Below are positions 14,010-23,393 of a stretch of 34,082 nucleotides of DNA, piece by piece. The stretch covers positions 1 to 34,082 of the forward strand of contig JAQVRY010000006.1 of NCBI GenBank assembly GCA_028700795.1, written 5' to 3'. The notes below the pieces were generated by a model. The model made no database searches, was not told the origin of the DNA, and saw only the letters and a list, made by a program, of their open reading frames with translations. Each line of letters begins with the position of its first letter. Position 1 is the first letter of the stretch. Both the position numbers and the translations under genes were made by a program. Source of the DNA: Tissierellia bacterium (GTDB lineage Bacteria > Bacillota > Clostridia > Tissierellales > Sedimentibacteraceae).

Positions 14010-15068
14010 CTAACACTCCATAGCCAGCTCTACAAGCTTCACTATTAGCTCCTTGTATTCAATACCTATTTTTTTAAGCATTGAAGGATATCTGCTTAAA
14101 CCCGTAAGGCCGGGGATAGTATTTATTTCATTTAAGTATATTTCATTTTCCGGAGTTAAAAACATATCAACTCTGGAAAGTCCTCTGCAGCCTAATGCCT
14201 TATACGTCTTTGCAGCAATTTCCTTTGCCTGAGCTTTTAACTCATCGCTTATTCGGGCAGGACAATATATTTTTGAATTATGCTGAGAATATTTTTCAAC
14301 ATAGTCAAAAAAGTCGTTTTTGGTATCTATTTCATCAACTTCTCCAATTAACAGCTCTTCGTTGCCTACAACAGCACAGCCTATTTCAAATCCTTCAATA
14401 TTTGACTCAAGAACTACTTTCCTGTCGTATTGAAAGGCTTCCATGATTCCTTTTTCAAATTCATCATAGTTTCTGACCTTGCTTATGCCAATGGAAGAGC
14501 CGTTGTTGGCAGGCTTGATAAACATGGTAAGGGAAAGCTTTTCAAAAGCCTCTGTATATAAGTTTTTTATATTTAAGTTTTTATGATTTACTACGGACAT
14601 AAAAGGAGCAGTTTTAATTCCTGACATTTCGCATATCATATGTGTATATTCCTTGTCCATAGAAACAGCCGATGAAGTCATATCGCAGCCTACAAAAGGA
14701 ATGCCGGACATCTGGCACATTCCCTGAATTGTGCCGTCTTCTCCGTTTCTGCCGTGAAGAACGGGAAAGATACAGTCTATCTCGATTTTTTCATAGGTAT
14801 TATCTGTTTCATTCAGTTTAATAAATCCTCTAAACTCATCCATACTCAGCAACACAGGACTTAACTGACCCTTATGCCAAGTATCGTCATTTATTTTATC
14901 TGTGCCTCCTTCGTAATGAAGCCACTTACCTTCTGTTGTTATTCCTATCAATATTACTTCATACAGTTCTTCAGGAACATTGTCTATAATGGCAGCCGCT
15001 GAATGCAATGAAACGGAATATTCATCAGACTTGCCTCCAAATAATATGGCTAATTTTGTTTTATTCAT
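14010..15068 (-). CDS. ddl: D-alanine--D-alanine (or D-X) ligase
   Basis: This ATP-grasp ligase makes the D-Ala-D-X dipeptide for peptidoglycan. The 352-residue protein has the N-terminal LFGGKSDEYSVSLHSA loop, HGRNGEDGTIQG, the ATP-grasp lysine region MFIKPANNGSSIGISKV and the metal site YLNEINTIPGL. The omega-loop segment FFDYVEKYSQHNSKIYCPA with the preceding EVDEID looks closer to VanG-type ligases than to Escherichia coli DdlB. D-Ala-D-Ser activity is therefore possible. No vanT, vanXY or vanRS genes accompany it. It overlaps the end of murF by eight bases, which points to a housekeeping role. Confidence 0.9.
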   Translation of the reverse strand: MNKTKLAILFGGKSDEYSVSLHSAAAIIDNVPEELYEVILIGITTEGKWLHYEGGTDKINDDTWHKGQLSPVLLSMDEFRGFIKLNETDNTYEKIEIDCIFPVLHGRNGEDGTIQGMCQMSGIPFVGCDMTSSAVSMDKEYTHMICEMSGIKTAPFMSVVNHKNLNIKNLYTEAFEKLSLTMFIKPANNGSSIGISKVRNYDEFEKGIMEAFQYDRKVVLESNIEGFEIGCAVVGNEELLIGEVDEIDTKNDFFDYVEKYSQHNSKIYCPARISDELKAQAKEIAAKTYKALGCRGLSRVDMFLTPENEIYLNEINTIPGLTGLSRYPSMLKKIGIEYKELIVKLVELAMEC

Positions 15069-16455
15069 TTTCCCACTCCTTTAATTTATTTGCTATATAT
15101 TCAAGTTTTAAAAACCTTGAGCCCTTAACTAAAATTGTACAATCTTCCATTAAATATTTCTTTAAATATAAAGCTGCCGCTTCTTTTGTATCAAATTCAA
15201 CTATGTTTTTTATATTTGTATTTTCCTTAGCAGCTTTAGCTATGTACTTAGCTTCTTCACCAATGGTTATTAATTCATCAATATTATGATGCGATAAACT
15301 TTTCCCTACATTGTAGTGGATATCATGGCTCATTTCTCTGTAGCCAAGCATGTCCCCCAATACTGCAATTTTCTTTTTTGACTTGAATAATTCAAAAATA
15401 TCTAAAGCAGCATTTATACTTACGGGATTTGATTTATAACAATCATTTAAAATATTACATTTGTTTATACTAATGATTTCATTTCTAAGACCTGTTTTTT
15501 CAATCTTTAATAATCCTGACTGAATTTCTTCTGAGTTCATTCCAAATTCCTGAGCAGCCAAAATTGCAGCCATGGCATTTAAAGCCTGATGTTTGCCTAA
15601 AATATCAATATGCAGCTCATCAAAGCTTTCATCACTCACTCTGATTGTAATACCGTCCAAGTCTTGATTAAATTCCTTCAGCCATATGGTATTGTTTTTA
15701 TTTAAACCGAATGTCTGCTTTCTAATGCTTTCGTTAATTTCAGTATTTCTCACGGTTTCTTCAATCAACCTGTCATCACCGAAATAAATGAATAAGCCGC
15801 CATCTTTGATGCCTTTGACTATTTCAAGTTTTGCCTTGGCTATTTCTTCAATGGAAGGAAAATTATCAATGTGTACTAAACCTACGCTTGTTATAATTGC
15901 AACCTCAGGTTGTACCAAATCAGTTAAAAAATCAATTTCTCCCTTTCTTTCCATACCCATTTCTATAACAGCTGCTTCACAGTCTTCATCTAAACTTAAT
16001 AGTGTAAATGGCACTCCGATTTCAGTGTTGTAGTTTCCAATGGTTTTTTGTGTTTTATATTTTTGAGATAATATTGCAGCAGTAATGTCCTTTGTGGATG
16101 TTTTTCCGTTGCTGCCTGTCACTCCAATAATTTTTGTTGTTTTCAGCTTGTTTCTATAATATCTTGAAAGCTCCTGAAGTCCTTTTACGGTATCTTCAAC
16201 TAAAATAACAGCAATATCATGGGGAGGATTTGGTTCATCTATATTCCACAATGTTGCTGCAGCTCCGTTTTTTATGGCATCTTTAACAAAGGTATGTCCA
16301 TTTACTGTCATCCCCTTAATAGGTATAAAAAGATTGTTTCTTGTGACATTTCTTGAATCGATACTTACGCCTTTCATATGTTTGTCCAAATCACAAGTTC
16401 CTGTACATCGAGCATTTAATATATCCGCTGCTTCTTTTATTTTAATATTTATCAT
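15061..16455 (-). CDS. murF: UDP-N-acetylmuramoyl-tripeptide--D-alanyl-D-alanine ligase
   Basis: MurF adds the D-Ala-D-Ala dipeptide to UDP-MurNAc-tripeptide, the last cytoplasmic step of the precursor pathway. The 464-residue protein has the N-terminal substrate domain with SIDSRNV and FIPIKG, the ATP loop GVTGSNGKTSTK (111-122), and TIGNYNTEIGVP. EMGMERKGEI, the C-terminal LNDCYKSNPVS and LGDMLGYRE follow. Its product meets that of ddl, encoded immediately downstream and overlapping, so the two genes form a natural unit. The start ATG has only a modest AAAGGG site. Confidence 0.95.
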   Translation of the reverse strand: MINIKIKEAADILNARCTGTCDLDKHMKGVSIDSRNVTRNNLFIPIKGMTVNGHTFVKDAIKNGAAATLWNIDEPNPPHDIAVILVEDTVKGLQELSRYYRNKLKTTKIIGVTGSNGKTSTKDITAAILSQKYKTQKTIGNYNTEIGVPFTLLSLDEDCEAAVIEMGMERKGEIDFLTDLVQPEVAIITSVGLVHIDNFPSIEEIAKAKLEIVKGIKDGGLFIYFGDDRLIEETVRNTEINESIRKQTFGLNKNNTIWLKEFNQDLDGITIRVSDESFDELHIDILGKHQALNAMAAILAAQEFGMNSEEIQSGLLKIEKTGLRNEIISINKCNILNDCYKSNPVSINAALDIFELFKSKKKIAVLGDMLGYREMSHDIHYNVGKSLSHHNIDELITIGEEAKYIAKAAKENTNIKNIVEFDTKEAAALYLKKYLMEDCTILVKGSRFLKLEYIANKLKEWENE

Positions 16456-16487
16456 TTACAGACCCTTTCAAATTAGTTTACTCATTA

Positions 16488-16516
16488 ATTATATTGTATA
16501 TGGCAGGATTCTGCAA
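16488..16516 (-). promoter_or_regulatory. Promoter of murF-ddl
   Basis: On the minus strand TTGCAG (16511-16516) and TATAAT (16488-16493) are 17 bp apart, 33 bp upstream of the murF start. Confidence 0.65.
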
Positions 16517-16595
16517 GGTACAAAAAAATTGCGTATAAAAAATGTCATCAAAAATCAATTAATTAAATTAAACTTCCTTTTAACGGCGCATAAGG

Positions 16596-16623
16596 AAATG
16601 TATGTTTTTAAATACATACATTT
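16596..16623. repeat. Perfect 10-bp inverted repeat between PFOR and murF
   Basis: The arms aaatgtatgt (16596-16605) and acatacattt (16614-16623) are separated by 8 bp. They lie just upstream of murF-ddl and next to the PFOR terminator. A regulatory site or part of a bidirectional terminator are both possible. Confidence 0.5.
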
Positions 16624-16630
16624 ACAAGAA

Positions 16631-16652
16631 AAAGACAGGCGAGCCTGTCTTT
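16631..16652 (-). terminator. Terminator of the pyruvate:ferredoxin oxidoreductase gene
   Basis: A 10-bp stem (16631-16640 with 16643-16652, the centre pairs open as a small loop) lies 31 bp past the stop. On the minus strand it is followed by a T-rich stretch, TTTCTTG. Confidence 0.75.
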
Positions 16653-16683
16653 TAGTTAATATCCTTCATTTACACCGGATAAC

Positions 16684-19600
16684 TCAATATTTCATTTCAG
16701 CCAATCTTACATAGCCGTCATATCTGTCTTTAGCATCTTTTTCTGCTTTAGCATATAATTCTTCAGCAATTTCAGGGAATGAAGTTTTCAATGATGCATA
16801 TCTTACTTCACCTTCAAGATATTCTCTGAATGATGCAGATGGTGCTTTAGAATCTAATACAAATGGATTCTTGCCTTCATCTCTAAGAAGAGGATTAAAT
16901 CTGTACAAATGCCAGTATCCTGCTTCTACAGCTTTCTTTTCTCTGTCAACCGTCTTGCCCATTCCTGCTTTAATTCCATGGTTGATACATGGTGCGTAAG
17001 CAATAACCAATGATGGTCCTTGGTAGCTTTCTGCTTCTTTTATTGCTTTTAAGAATTGATTCATATTAGCACCGATAGCAACCTGTGCTACATATACATA
17101 TCCATATGTTGTAGCAATTATGCCAAGGTCTTTTTTCTTAACTCTCTTACCTGCAGCAGCAAATTTAGCCACGGAAGCTGTAGGAGTTGCTTTTGAAGAC
17201 TGCCCGCCTGTATTTGAATAAACCTCAGTATCAAGTACGAGTACATTCACATCTTCTCCTGATGCCAATACATGATCTAATCCACCGTATCCAATGTCAT
17301 ATGCCCATCCGTCACCACCGATTATCCACTGTGATTTCTTAACAAGATAATCTTTTTTATCTAATATATTCTTTACTGCTTGAGCACATTCTTTACACGG
17401 CTCAAGTCCTTCAAGAACTTCAAGAACTTTTGCGCTTGCTGCTTTTGATTCTTCGCCTAATTCTCTGTTTTCAATCCATTGTTGTATTGCTTCTTTTAAT
17501 TCAGGCTTTGCATCCTTTTCTAATAACTCTTCCATTGACAATTGAATGCCGTCTCTCATTTGTCTTACTGCTGTTGCCATTCCATAACCGTATTCAGCAT
17601 TGTCTTCAAACAATGAATTTCCCCAAGATGGTCCTCTGCCGTTTGCATCCTTTGTATATGGAGTTGATGGTGCAGATGCTCCCCAAATTGATGAGCAACC
17701 TGTTGCATTTGCAATCATCATTCTGTCGCCAAACAATTGAGTAATAGTTTTTACATATGCAGTTTCTCCGCAGCCTGCACATGCTCCTGAAAACTCAAAA
17801 TAAGGTTTACAGAATTGGCTTCCCTTAACTGACACTTTATCCATTAAATTATCTTTAATTGTCACTTTATCAATAGCATATTTCCAGTTTGGTATTTCTC
17901 TTTCTACTTCTTCTGCAATAGGAGTCATTACCAAAGCTTTATTGCCTTTTTTACCCGGGCAGATATCTGCACAGTTTCCGCAACCCGTGCAATCCAATGT
18001 ACTTATTTGAATTCTGTATTCTAATCCATCCAAGCCTTTGCCTATGGCTTTAATAGTTCCAAAGTTTACAGGTGCATCAGCTTTTTCTTTTTCATCCAGC
18101 AATGTAGGTCTTATAACAGCGTGTGGACATACAAATGCACATTGATTACATTGAATACAATTTTCAGAATACCATTTTGGAACTGTTGTCGCAATTCCTC
18201 TCTTTTCATAAGCAGCTGTTCCATGAGGGAATGTACCGTCTTCTCTGTCTGCAAATGTACTTACTGGTAATTTGTCCCCTTGTTGTCTGGTCATCACGTC
18301 TGCAACATTCTTTATAAATTCAGGCTTTTCATCTTCTGTGAAAGGTACTGCTAATCCGCTGTTTGCTTTATTGTCATCAGCAGCATTTTTCCATGCTTCA
18401 GGTATATCTATTTTAACAAGCTCAGTAATACCTTTACCAACAGCAACTTTATTCATTTCTACTATTTTCTCACCCTTTTTACCATAGGATTTTTCAATAG
18501 CATCATTCAAGTATTTAACTGCATCATCTATAGGAATAACATCTGCTAATTTAAAGAATGCAGACTGGATAATCATGTTTGTTCTGTTACCAAGTCCTAT
18601 ATCTTGAGCTATTTGTGTTGCATTTATTGTATAGAAATTGATGTCATTCTCAGCTATATATTTTTTGTACTTGGCAGGTAAGTTTTCATCCAACTCATCC
18701 TTTGACCACAAAGTGTTTAATAAGAATGTTCCGCCTTTTTTTAATCCTTCAACCACATCATATTTATCTACATATGATTGCTGTGAAAGTGAAACAAAGT
18801 CTGCTTCATCTATTAAGTAAGTTGATCTAATAGGTGATTTACCGAATCTTAAGTGAGATACAGTAACACCGCCTGATTTTTTGGAGTCGTATGAAAAATA
18901 ACCCTGTGCATACATATTTGTATAGTCACCAATGATTTTTATTGCATCCTTGTTAGCCCCAACTGTTCCATCAGAGCCAAGTCCCCAGAATTTACATCTT
19001 ACTGTTCCCGGAGTTGATACATTTATAACTTCAGGAGTTTCCAAAGATTTAAATGTAACGTCATCAACAATACCTATTGTAAAGTCGTTCTTCGGTTCAT
19101 CAGCTTTAAGATTGTCATATACTGCAAATATTTGTGCAGGAGTGGTATCTTTTGAGCCAAGACCATATCTTCCGCCTACTATTACAGGCGCATCTTTTTT
19201 GTTGTAGAATAATGATTTTACATCAAGGTACAATGGCTCTCCAACTGAACCGGGCTCTTTGGTTCTGTCTAACACTGCTATTTTTTTAACAGTCTTTGGT
19301 AAAACATTAAAGAAATATTTTGCTGAGAAAGGTCTGTATAAGTGAACTATAACTAAACCAACTTTTTCTCCTTTAGAATTTAAGTAGTCAATAACTTCCT
19401 TAGTTGTTTCTGTTACCGAGCCGATAGCAATTATTATGCGGTCTGCATCTTTTGCACCGTAGTAAACAAATGGTTTGTATTCTCTTCCTGTAAGCTTGCT
19501 CATTTCCTTCATATAATCATTAACTATATCAGGAACAGCATCATAATATTTGTTTGAAGCTTCCTTTGCTTGGAAGAAAATATCCGGATTTTGAGCAGTT

Positions 19601-20250
19601 CCTCTTGTAACAGGATGCTCAGGATTTAATGCTCTTTTTCTGAATTCATCAACAGCGTCCATGTCTACTAATTTGGCTAAATCTTCATAGTCAATAGTTT
19701 CAATTTTTTGAATTTCATGGGATGTTCTGAATCCATCAAAGAAATTAACAAAAGGTACCCTTGATTTAATAGCTGTCAGGTGTGCCACTGCAGAAATATC
19801 CATTACTTCCTGTACGCTTCCCGATGCTAACAGTGCAAAACCTGTTTGTCTTGCAGCCATAACATCTGAATGATCTCCAAATATTGATAAAGCGTGACCT
19901 GCTACTGCTCTTGCTGTAACATGGAATACTCCAGGGAGCAATTCTCCTGCAATTTTATACATGTTTGGAATCATTAAAAGTAATCCTTGGGAAGCAGTAT
20001 AAGTTGAAGTTAATGCTCCCGCTTGTAATGAACCGTGAACAGCACCTGCCGCACCGGCTTCTGATTCAAGCTCAGTTACTCTTACTGTCTGCCCAAAAAT
20101 GTTTTTCTGTCCATGTGCAGCCCAATCGTCAATAAACTCAGGCATGGGTGAAGAAGGTGTTATGGGAAAAATTGCTGCTACTTCAGTAAATGCATATGAA
20201 ATATACGCTGCAGCGGTATTTCCATCCATAGTTTTCATAACTTTTGACAT
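16684..20250 (-). CDS. nifJ: Pyruvate:ferredoxin (flavodoxin) oxidoreductase
   Basis: This 1188-residue single-chain enzyme oxidises pyruvate with CoA to acetyl-CoA and CO2 and reduces ferredoxin, the central catabolic step in clostridia. The N-terminal domain begins MKTMDGNTAAAYISYAF and has FPITPSSPMPE. The gamma and EKR-type domain has GSDGTVGANKDAIK. Two [4Fe-4S] motifs follow, CIQCNQCAFVCPH and CTGCGNCADICPG. The thiamine-diphosphate domain has FSGACAGCGET, GDGWAYDIGYGGLDHV and VYSNTGGQSSKATPT. The ATG at 20250 is chosen for its strong AGGAGG; an ATG 12 codons earlier has none. Its promoter carries a long inverted repeat. Confidence 0.97.
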   Translation of the reverse strand: MSKVMKTMDGNTAAAYISYAFTEVAAIFPITPSSPMPEFIDDWAAHGQKNIFGQTVRVTELESEAGAAGAVHGSLQAGALTSTYTASQGLLLMIPNMYKIAGELLPGVFHVTARAVAGHALSIFGDHSDVMAARQTGFALLASGSVQEVMDISAVAHLTAIKSRVPFVNFFDGFRTSHEIQKIETIDYEDLAKLVDMDAVDEFRKRALNPEHPVTRGTAQNPDIFFQAKEASNKYYDAVPDIVNDYMKEMSKLTGREYKPFVYYGAKDADRIIIAIGSVTETTKEVIDYLNSKGEKVGLVIVHLYRPFSAKYFFNVLPKTVKKIAVLDRTKEPGSVGEPLYLDVKSLFYNKKDAPVIVGGRYGLGSKDTTPAQIFAVYDNLKADEPKNDFTIGIVDDVTFKSLETPEVINVSTPGTVRCKFWGLGSDGTVGANKDAIKIIGDYTNMYAQGYFSYDSKKSGGVTVSHLRFGKSPIRSTYLIDEADFVSLSQQSYVDKYDVVEGLKKGGTFLLNTLWSKDELDENLPAKYKKYIAENDINFYTINATQIAQDIGLGNRTNMIIQSAFFKLADVIPIDDAVKYLNDAIEKSYGKKGEKIVEMNKVAVGKGITELVKIDIPEAWKNAADDNKANSGLAVPFTEDEKPEFIKNVADVMTRQQGDKLPVSTFADREDGTFPHGTAAYEKRGIATTVPKWYSENCIQCNQCAFVCPHAVIRPTLLDEKEKADAPVNFGTIKAIGKGLDGLEYRIQISTLDCTGCGNCADICPGKKGNKALVMTPIAEEVEREIPNWKYAIDKVTIKDNLMDKVSVKGSQFCKPYFEFSGACAGCGETAYVKTITQLFGDRMMIANATGCSSIWGASAPSTPYTKDANGRGPSWGNSLFEDNAEYGYGMATAVRQMRDGIQLSMEELLEKDAKPELKEAIQQWIENRELGEESKAASAKVLEVLEGLEPCKECAQAVKNILDKKDYLVKKSQWIIGGDGWAYDIGYGGLDHVLASGEDVNVLVLDTEVYSNTGGQSSKATPTASVAKFAAAGKRVKKKDLGIIATTYGYVYVAQVAIGANMNQFLKAIKEAESYQGPSLVIAYAPCINHGIKAGMGKTVDREKKAVEAGYWHLYRFNPLLRDEGKNPFVLDSKAPSASFREYLEGEVRYASLKTSFPEIAEELYAKAEKDAKDRYDGYVRLAEMKY

Positions 20251-20306
20251 TTGTATCCTCCTATATTTATTTATAATTTTAACCATAAATATTGATTATT
20301 AAGACC

Positions 20307-20347
20307 AATACTCATTAAATTATATCTTAAATGAGTATTTAATGCAA
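20307..20347 (-). promoter_or_regulatory. Promoter of PFOR with a perfect inverted repeat across the -10
   Basis: On the minus strand TTGCAT (20342-20347) and TATAAT (20319-20324) are 17 bp apart. The 10-bp arms AATACTCATT (20307-20316) and AATGAGTATT (20330-20339) are perfectly complementary, 13 bp apart, and enclose the -10. Their centres are 23 bp apart, about two helical turns. This looks like a dimer-binding operator. It does not resemble the Rex consensus. Confidence 0.7.
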
Positions 20348-20367
20348 CACCAAAAAAAAAAGTTGCA

Positions 20368-21285
20368 TTATTGTTTTTGAACCATATTTCGAAAATTTTT
20401 GTTATAAGTTTCAAGAGGATTAAACCCCAAAAGTTTCTGTCTGTAATTCTTAGCAGCTATTTCAATAATAGCTGCAGTATTTCTTCCCGGTCTAACCGGT
20501 ATTATAACCGTGGGCACCTTAATACCTAATATTTCCGTAAGCTCTTCATCCTTGCCGATTCTGTCATACTCCTTGTTTTCATCCCACTTCTCCAAATCAA
20601 CCACCAATTCTACAAACTGCTCAATCCTAATGGAACCTACGCCAAACAAATGCTGAATATCAAGTATTCCTATACCCCTTATTTCCATTAAGTGCCTGGT
20701 CAATTCAGGGCAAGTTGCTTTAAGTCCTCCCTCAACCTTTTTTATTATTACCGCATCATCTGCCACAAGCCTGTGACCTCTGTTTATTAACTCCAAAGCA
20801 GTTTCACTTTTACCAATACTGCTTTTCCCCCTTAATAATACTCCAACTCCAAATACTTCTAAACAAACACCGTGTAATGTTGTTTCTTCGGCCAATTCTT
20901 CTTCAAGGAAGTTAATCATTATATTGACTAATTTATCTGTTCTTTCATTTGATTTAAAAACAGGTCTTTTATATTTTTTAGCATAATAAATAATAACATC
21001 ATCAACTTCCATTTCATTTGCCACAATTAATGCCGGTATAGGAAAGCTGAAAAATTTATCTAATCTTTCTTTTTTTACTTCTTCATCTATTGTTTCGATA
21101 TATAAAATTTCTGCTTTTCCCATTATTTGAACTCTCTCAAAGGGAAACCATTCAAAATACCCTGCCATTTGAAGACCCGGTCTTACTATATCAGGTGTAT
21201 ATATTCTTGATTGAACATCCTCCGGATAATAAACCGGCTTTATTCCCGTGTAACTAACTAAATCTTCAAGTTTTACATACTGCAT
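20368..21285 (-). CDS. hprK: HPr kinase/phosphorylase
   Basis: HprK phosphorylates HPr on Ser46, and removes that phosphate, to control carbon catabolite repression. The 305-residue protein has His138 (TLHGVCLEVFG), the P-loop GKSSIGKSE (153-161) and the VADDAV aspartates (176-177). The family signature is EIRGIGILDIQHLFGVGSIR (201-220). The P-loop differs slightly from the usual GDSGIGKSE, with Lys and Ser in place of Asp and Gly. AGAGG lies a little far upstream of the ATG. It follows uvrC after 31 bp and is probably cotranscribed with it, a pairing seen in many clostridia. Confidence 0.96.
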   Translation of the reverse strand: MQYVKLEDLVSYTGIKPVYYPEDVQSRIYTPDIVRPGLQMAGYFEWFPFERVQIMGKAEILYIETIDEEVKKERLDKFFSFPIPALIVANEMEVDDVIIYYAKKYKRPVFKSNERTDKLVNIMINFLEEELAEETTLHGVCLEVFGVGVLLRGKSSIGKSETALELINRGHRLVADDAVIIKKVEGGLKATCPELTRHLMEIRGIGILDIQHLFGVGSIRIEQFVELVVDLEKWDENKEYDRIGKDEELTEILGIKVPTVIIPVRPGRNTAAIIEIAAKNYRQKLLGFNPLETYNKNFRNMVQKQ

Positions 21286-21316
21286 GTCTTATACCATCCT
21301 CTATATAAAGTGAAAA

Positions 21317-23149
21317 CTATTTTCCCATCTTAATAAAATATTTATAAACTGATTCTGCTGCTTTAGTATTCATGCCGGGTACAGATGAAAGCTCATATAC
21401 GCTTTTCGTTTTAATATTTTCAACAGAACCGAATTTCTTGAGTAAATTTATTTTTCTTTTTTCACCAATATTTTCAATATTATCAAGCTCTGATTTAAAC
21501 AATGTCTTGTCCCTTAGGTTCCTGTGATACTCAATTGCAAACCTATGAGCTTCTTCCTGAATCCTGTAAATCAATTTATAAACTATATCAGCCTTTCTAA
21601 GTTCAATTTCCTTGTTTTGAAATATTAATCCTTTTGTTGTATGTCTATCATCCTTAATCATACCACAAACAGGAATACTTAAACCAAAATTTATTATTAC
21701 CTCTTCTGCAATATTTGTTTGTCCCTTTCCGCCGTCAATTAAAATTAAGTCGGGCATTTTGTTGAAACCTTGCTTGCCATCTCCTAACCCTCTGTTAATT
21801 CTTCTTTCCAATACTTCTTCCATACTTTTATAATCATTTGGTCCCTCTACGGTCTTTATTCTGAAACGCCTATAATTGCTTTTGTTAGGAATCCCCTTTT
21901 CAAAAACAACCATTGAGCCGACAGATTGAACCCCTTGTATATTTGAGATGTCATAAGCTTCAATTCTTTCGGGTACTTCATCTAAATTTAAAATATTTTT
22001 CAGCTCTTCGATTGCCTCCATGCTTTCATCAATGTTTTTCTTTATTCTCTGACTTCCCTTTTCTAATATTTCAAGGGCATTTTTCTTTGTCATTTTTATA
22101 AGCATGCTCTTCTCACCTTTTACCGGAACTTTCAGAGTCACCTTATTTCCTCTTTTTTCGGACAAAAGTTTCTCAAAAACATCCATGTCTTCTATTTCGG
22201 TTTCAATATATATTTCTTTAGGAACATAAACTGTACCGGTATAAAACTGTGTTAAAAATGAGCTGATTATTTGTTCCCTTGTTTCATTTTCTATATTCAT
22301 AAGCAAATAGTGCTCGCTGCCAATAATTTTACCGTTTCGAATGAAGAAAATCTGTATGCAGGCTTCTTCAATACCTAAGGCACTTCCTATAACATCTTGG
22401 TCTATACCTGCTTGAGAAACAACTTTTTGTTTTTCTGAAATTACTTCAAGTGCCTTAATCTGGTCTCTATACTTTGCGGCTTCTTCATATTCCATATTTT
22501 CTGAAGCTTCAATCATTTTTCCGTTTAATGATTTAATAATGTCATCACCGCCTGTCAAAAAAGCTGTTGCTTTGCCCACCTCTTCACTATATTCTTTTAT
22601 GTCAACGTTTCCAGTACAGGGTGCCGTGCACCTATTTATATGATAATACATGCATGGTCTTTGACATTTCTTTGTGCCGTCAAGTTTTAAAGAGCATTTT
22701 CTAAGCTTGTATAAGTTTCCTATAATATCTATTATTTCATTTACGGCATAGGCACTTGGATAGGGTCCAAAATATTTTGCTCCATCCTTTTTTACTTCTC
22801 TGACTTTGTAAATCCTTGGATATTTTTCCTGAACAGATATTTTAATATATGGATATTGTTTATCATCCCTTAAAAGAGTATTGTATTTAGGCCTGTATTT
22901 TTTTATATAATTTGCTTCTAATATCAGTGCTTCAACTTCATTGTCCGTAATTATATATTCAAATTCATAAATATTTTTTATCATTGCCTGGATTTTAGGT
23001 ATATGATTTTTTGAACGAAAATATTGTCTGACTCTTTTTTTTAAATTTTTAGCCTTGCCCACATATATTATTTCTCCAAAGGCGTTTTTCATCTGATAAA
23101 CACCGGGGTTATCGGGCAGATTCTTCAATTCTTCCTGTATATTAAACAT
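21317..23149 (-). CDS. uvrC: Excinuclease ABC subunit C
   Basis: UvrC makes both incisions in nucleotide excision repair. The 610-residue protein has the N-terminal GIY-YIG nuclease (PGVYQMKNAFGEIIYVGKAK) and a four-cysteine region around CSLKLDGTKKCQRPC. The UVR helix MEYEEAAKYRDQIKAL binds UvrB. The C-terminal RNase H-like nuclease has IEAYDISNIQG and LILIDGGKGQ, and a helix-hairpin-helix pair ends the protein. The ATG at 23149 is chosen because CAGGAG stands before it. A TGGTATAAT extended -10 lies at 23176-23184. It leads the uvrC-hprK unit. Confidence 0.96.
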   Translation of the reverse strand: MFNIQEELKNLPDNPGVYQMKNAFGEIIYVGKAKNLKKRVRQYFRSKNHIPKIQAMIKNIYEFEYIITDNEVEALILEANYIKKYRPKYNTLLRDDKQYPYIKISVQEKYPRIYKVREVKKDGAKYFGPYPSAYAVNEIIDIIGNLYKLRKCSLKLDGTKKCQRPCMYYHINRCTAPCTGNVDIKEYSEEVGKATAFLTGGDDIIKSLNGKMIEASENMEYEEAAKYRDQIKALEVISEKQKVVSQAGIDQDVIGSALGIEEACIQIFFIRNGKIIGSEHYLLMNIENETREQIISSFLTQFYTGTVYVPKEIYIETEIEDMDVFEKLLSEKRGNKVTLKVPVKGEKSMLIKMTKKNALEILEKGSQRIKKNIDESMEAIEELKNILNLDEVPERIEAYDISNIQGVQSVGSMVVFEKGIPNKSNYRRFRIKTVEGPNDYKSMEEVLERRINRGLGDGKQGFNKMPDLILIDGGKGQTNIAEEVIINFGLSIPVCGMIKDDRHTTKGLIFQNKEIELRKADIVYKLIYRIQEEAHRFAIEYHRNLRDKTLFKSELDNIENIGEKRKINLLKKFGSVENIKTKSVYELSSVPGMNTKAAESVYKYFIKMGK

Positions 23150-23175
23150 TTTAACTCCTGACATTTTATACATAT

Positions 23176-23184
23176 ATTATACCA
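23176..23184 (-). promoter_or_regulatory. Extended -10 promoter element of uvrC
   Basis: On the minus strand TGGTATAAT lies 27 bp upstream of the chosen start. No good -35 was found at 16-18 bp spacing, as expected for an extended -10. No LexA box was seen. Confidence 0.5.
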
Positions 23185-23230
23185 CGTTTTCCCCATTATT
23201 AACATAAATATTAAATTAATTTTGTATTAA

Positions 23231-23280
23231 AGATGCCTTAACGACCAGAGGGAGCAAATATTTTGGTGAATGAGACTGCG
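23231..23280 (+). repeat. Single unpaired copy of the hairpin-array element
   Basis: The sequence has the border word agatgccttaa, the loop word cgaccagagggag and the tail ggtgaatgagactgcg seen in the 611-857 array. Unlike the array units, its right arm (caaatattttgg) does not match its left arm. It looks like two half-elements joined at the loop. An imperfect hairpin follows at 23291-23313. Confidence 0.7.
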
Positions 23281-23332
23281 TAAGCTCAGGTTGACAGCCC
23301 AATTGGGTGTCAACAGTAATTGGAATATAAAA

Positions 23333-23365
23333 GCTGCTGCATTGCTATTATGCCAATGCAGCAGC
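23333..23365 (-). terminator. Terminator of nagB
   Basis: A 12-bp perfect GC-rich stem (23333-23344 with 23354-23365) lies 28 bp past the nagB stop. On the minus strand it is followed by TTTTATATT. Confidence 0.8.
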
Positions 23366-23393
23366 CCTATATATCAATAACGTATTAAGTGAA

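Noticed and set aside
14010..16455. A vancomycin-resistance (vanG) cluster
   Set aside because: The ligase overlaps murF and there is no serine racemase, D,D-peptidase or two-component regulator.
17430..19207. Long plus-strand frames inside the PFOR gene
   Set aside because: They are antisense shadows of a strongly conserved coding sequence and have no ribosome binding sites or recognisable domains.
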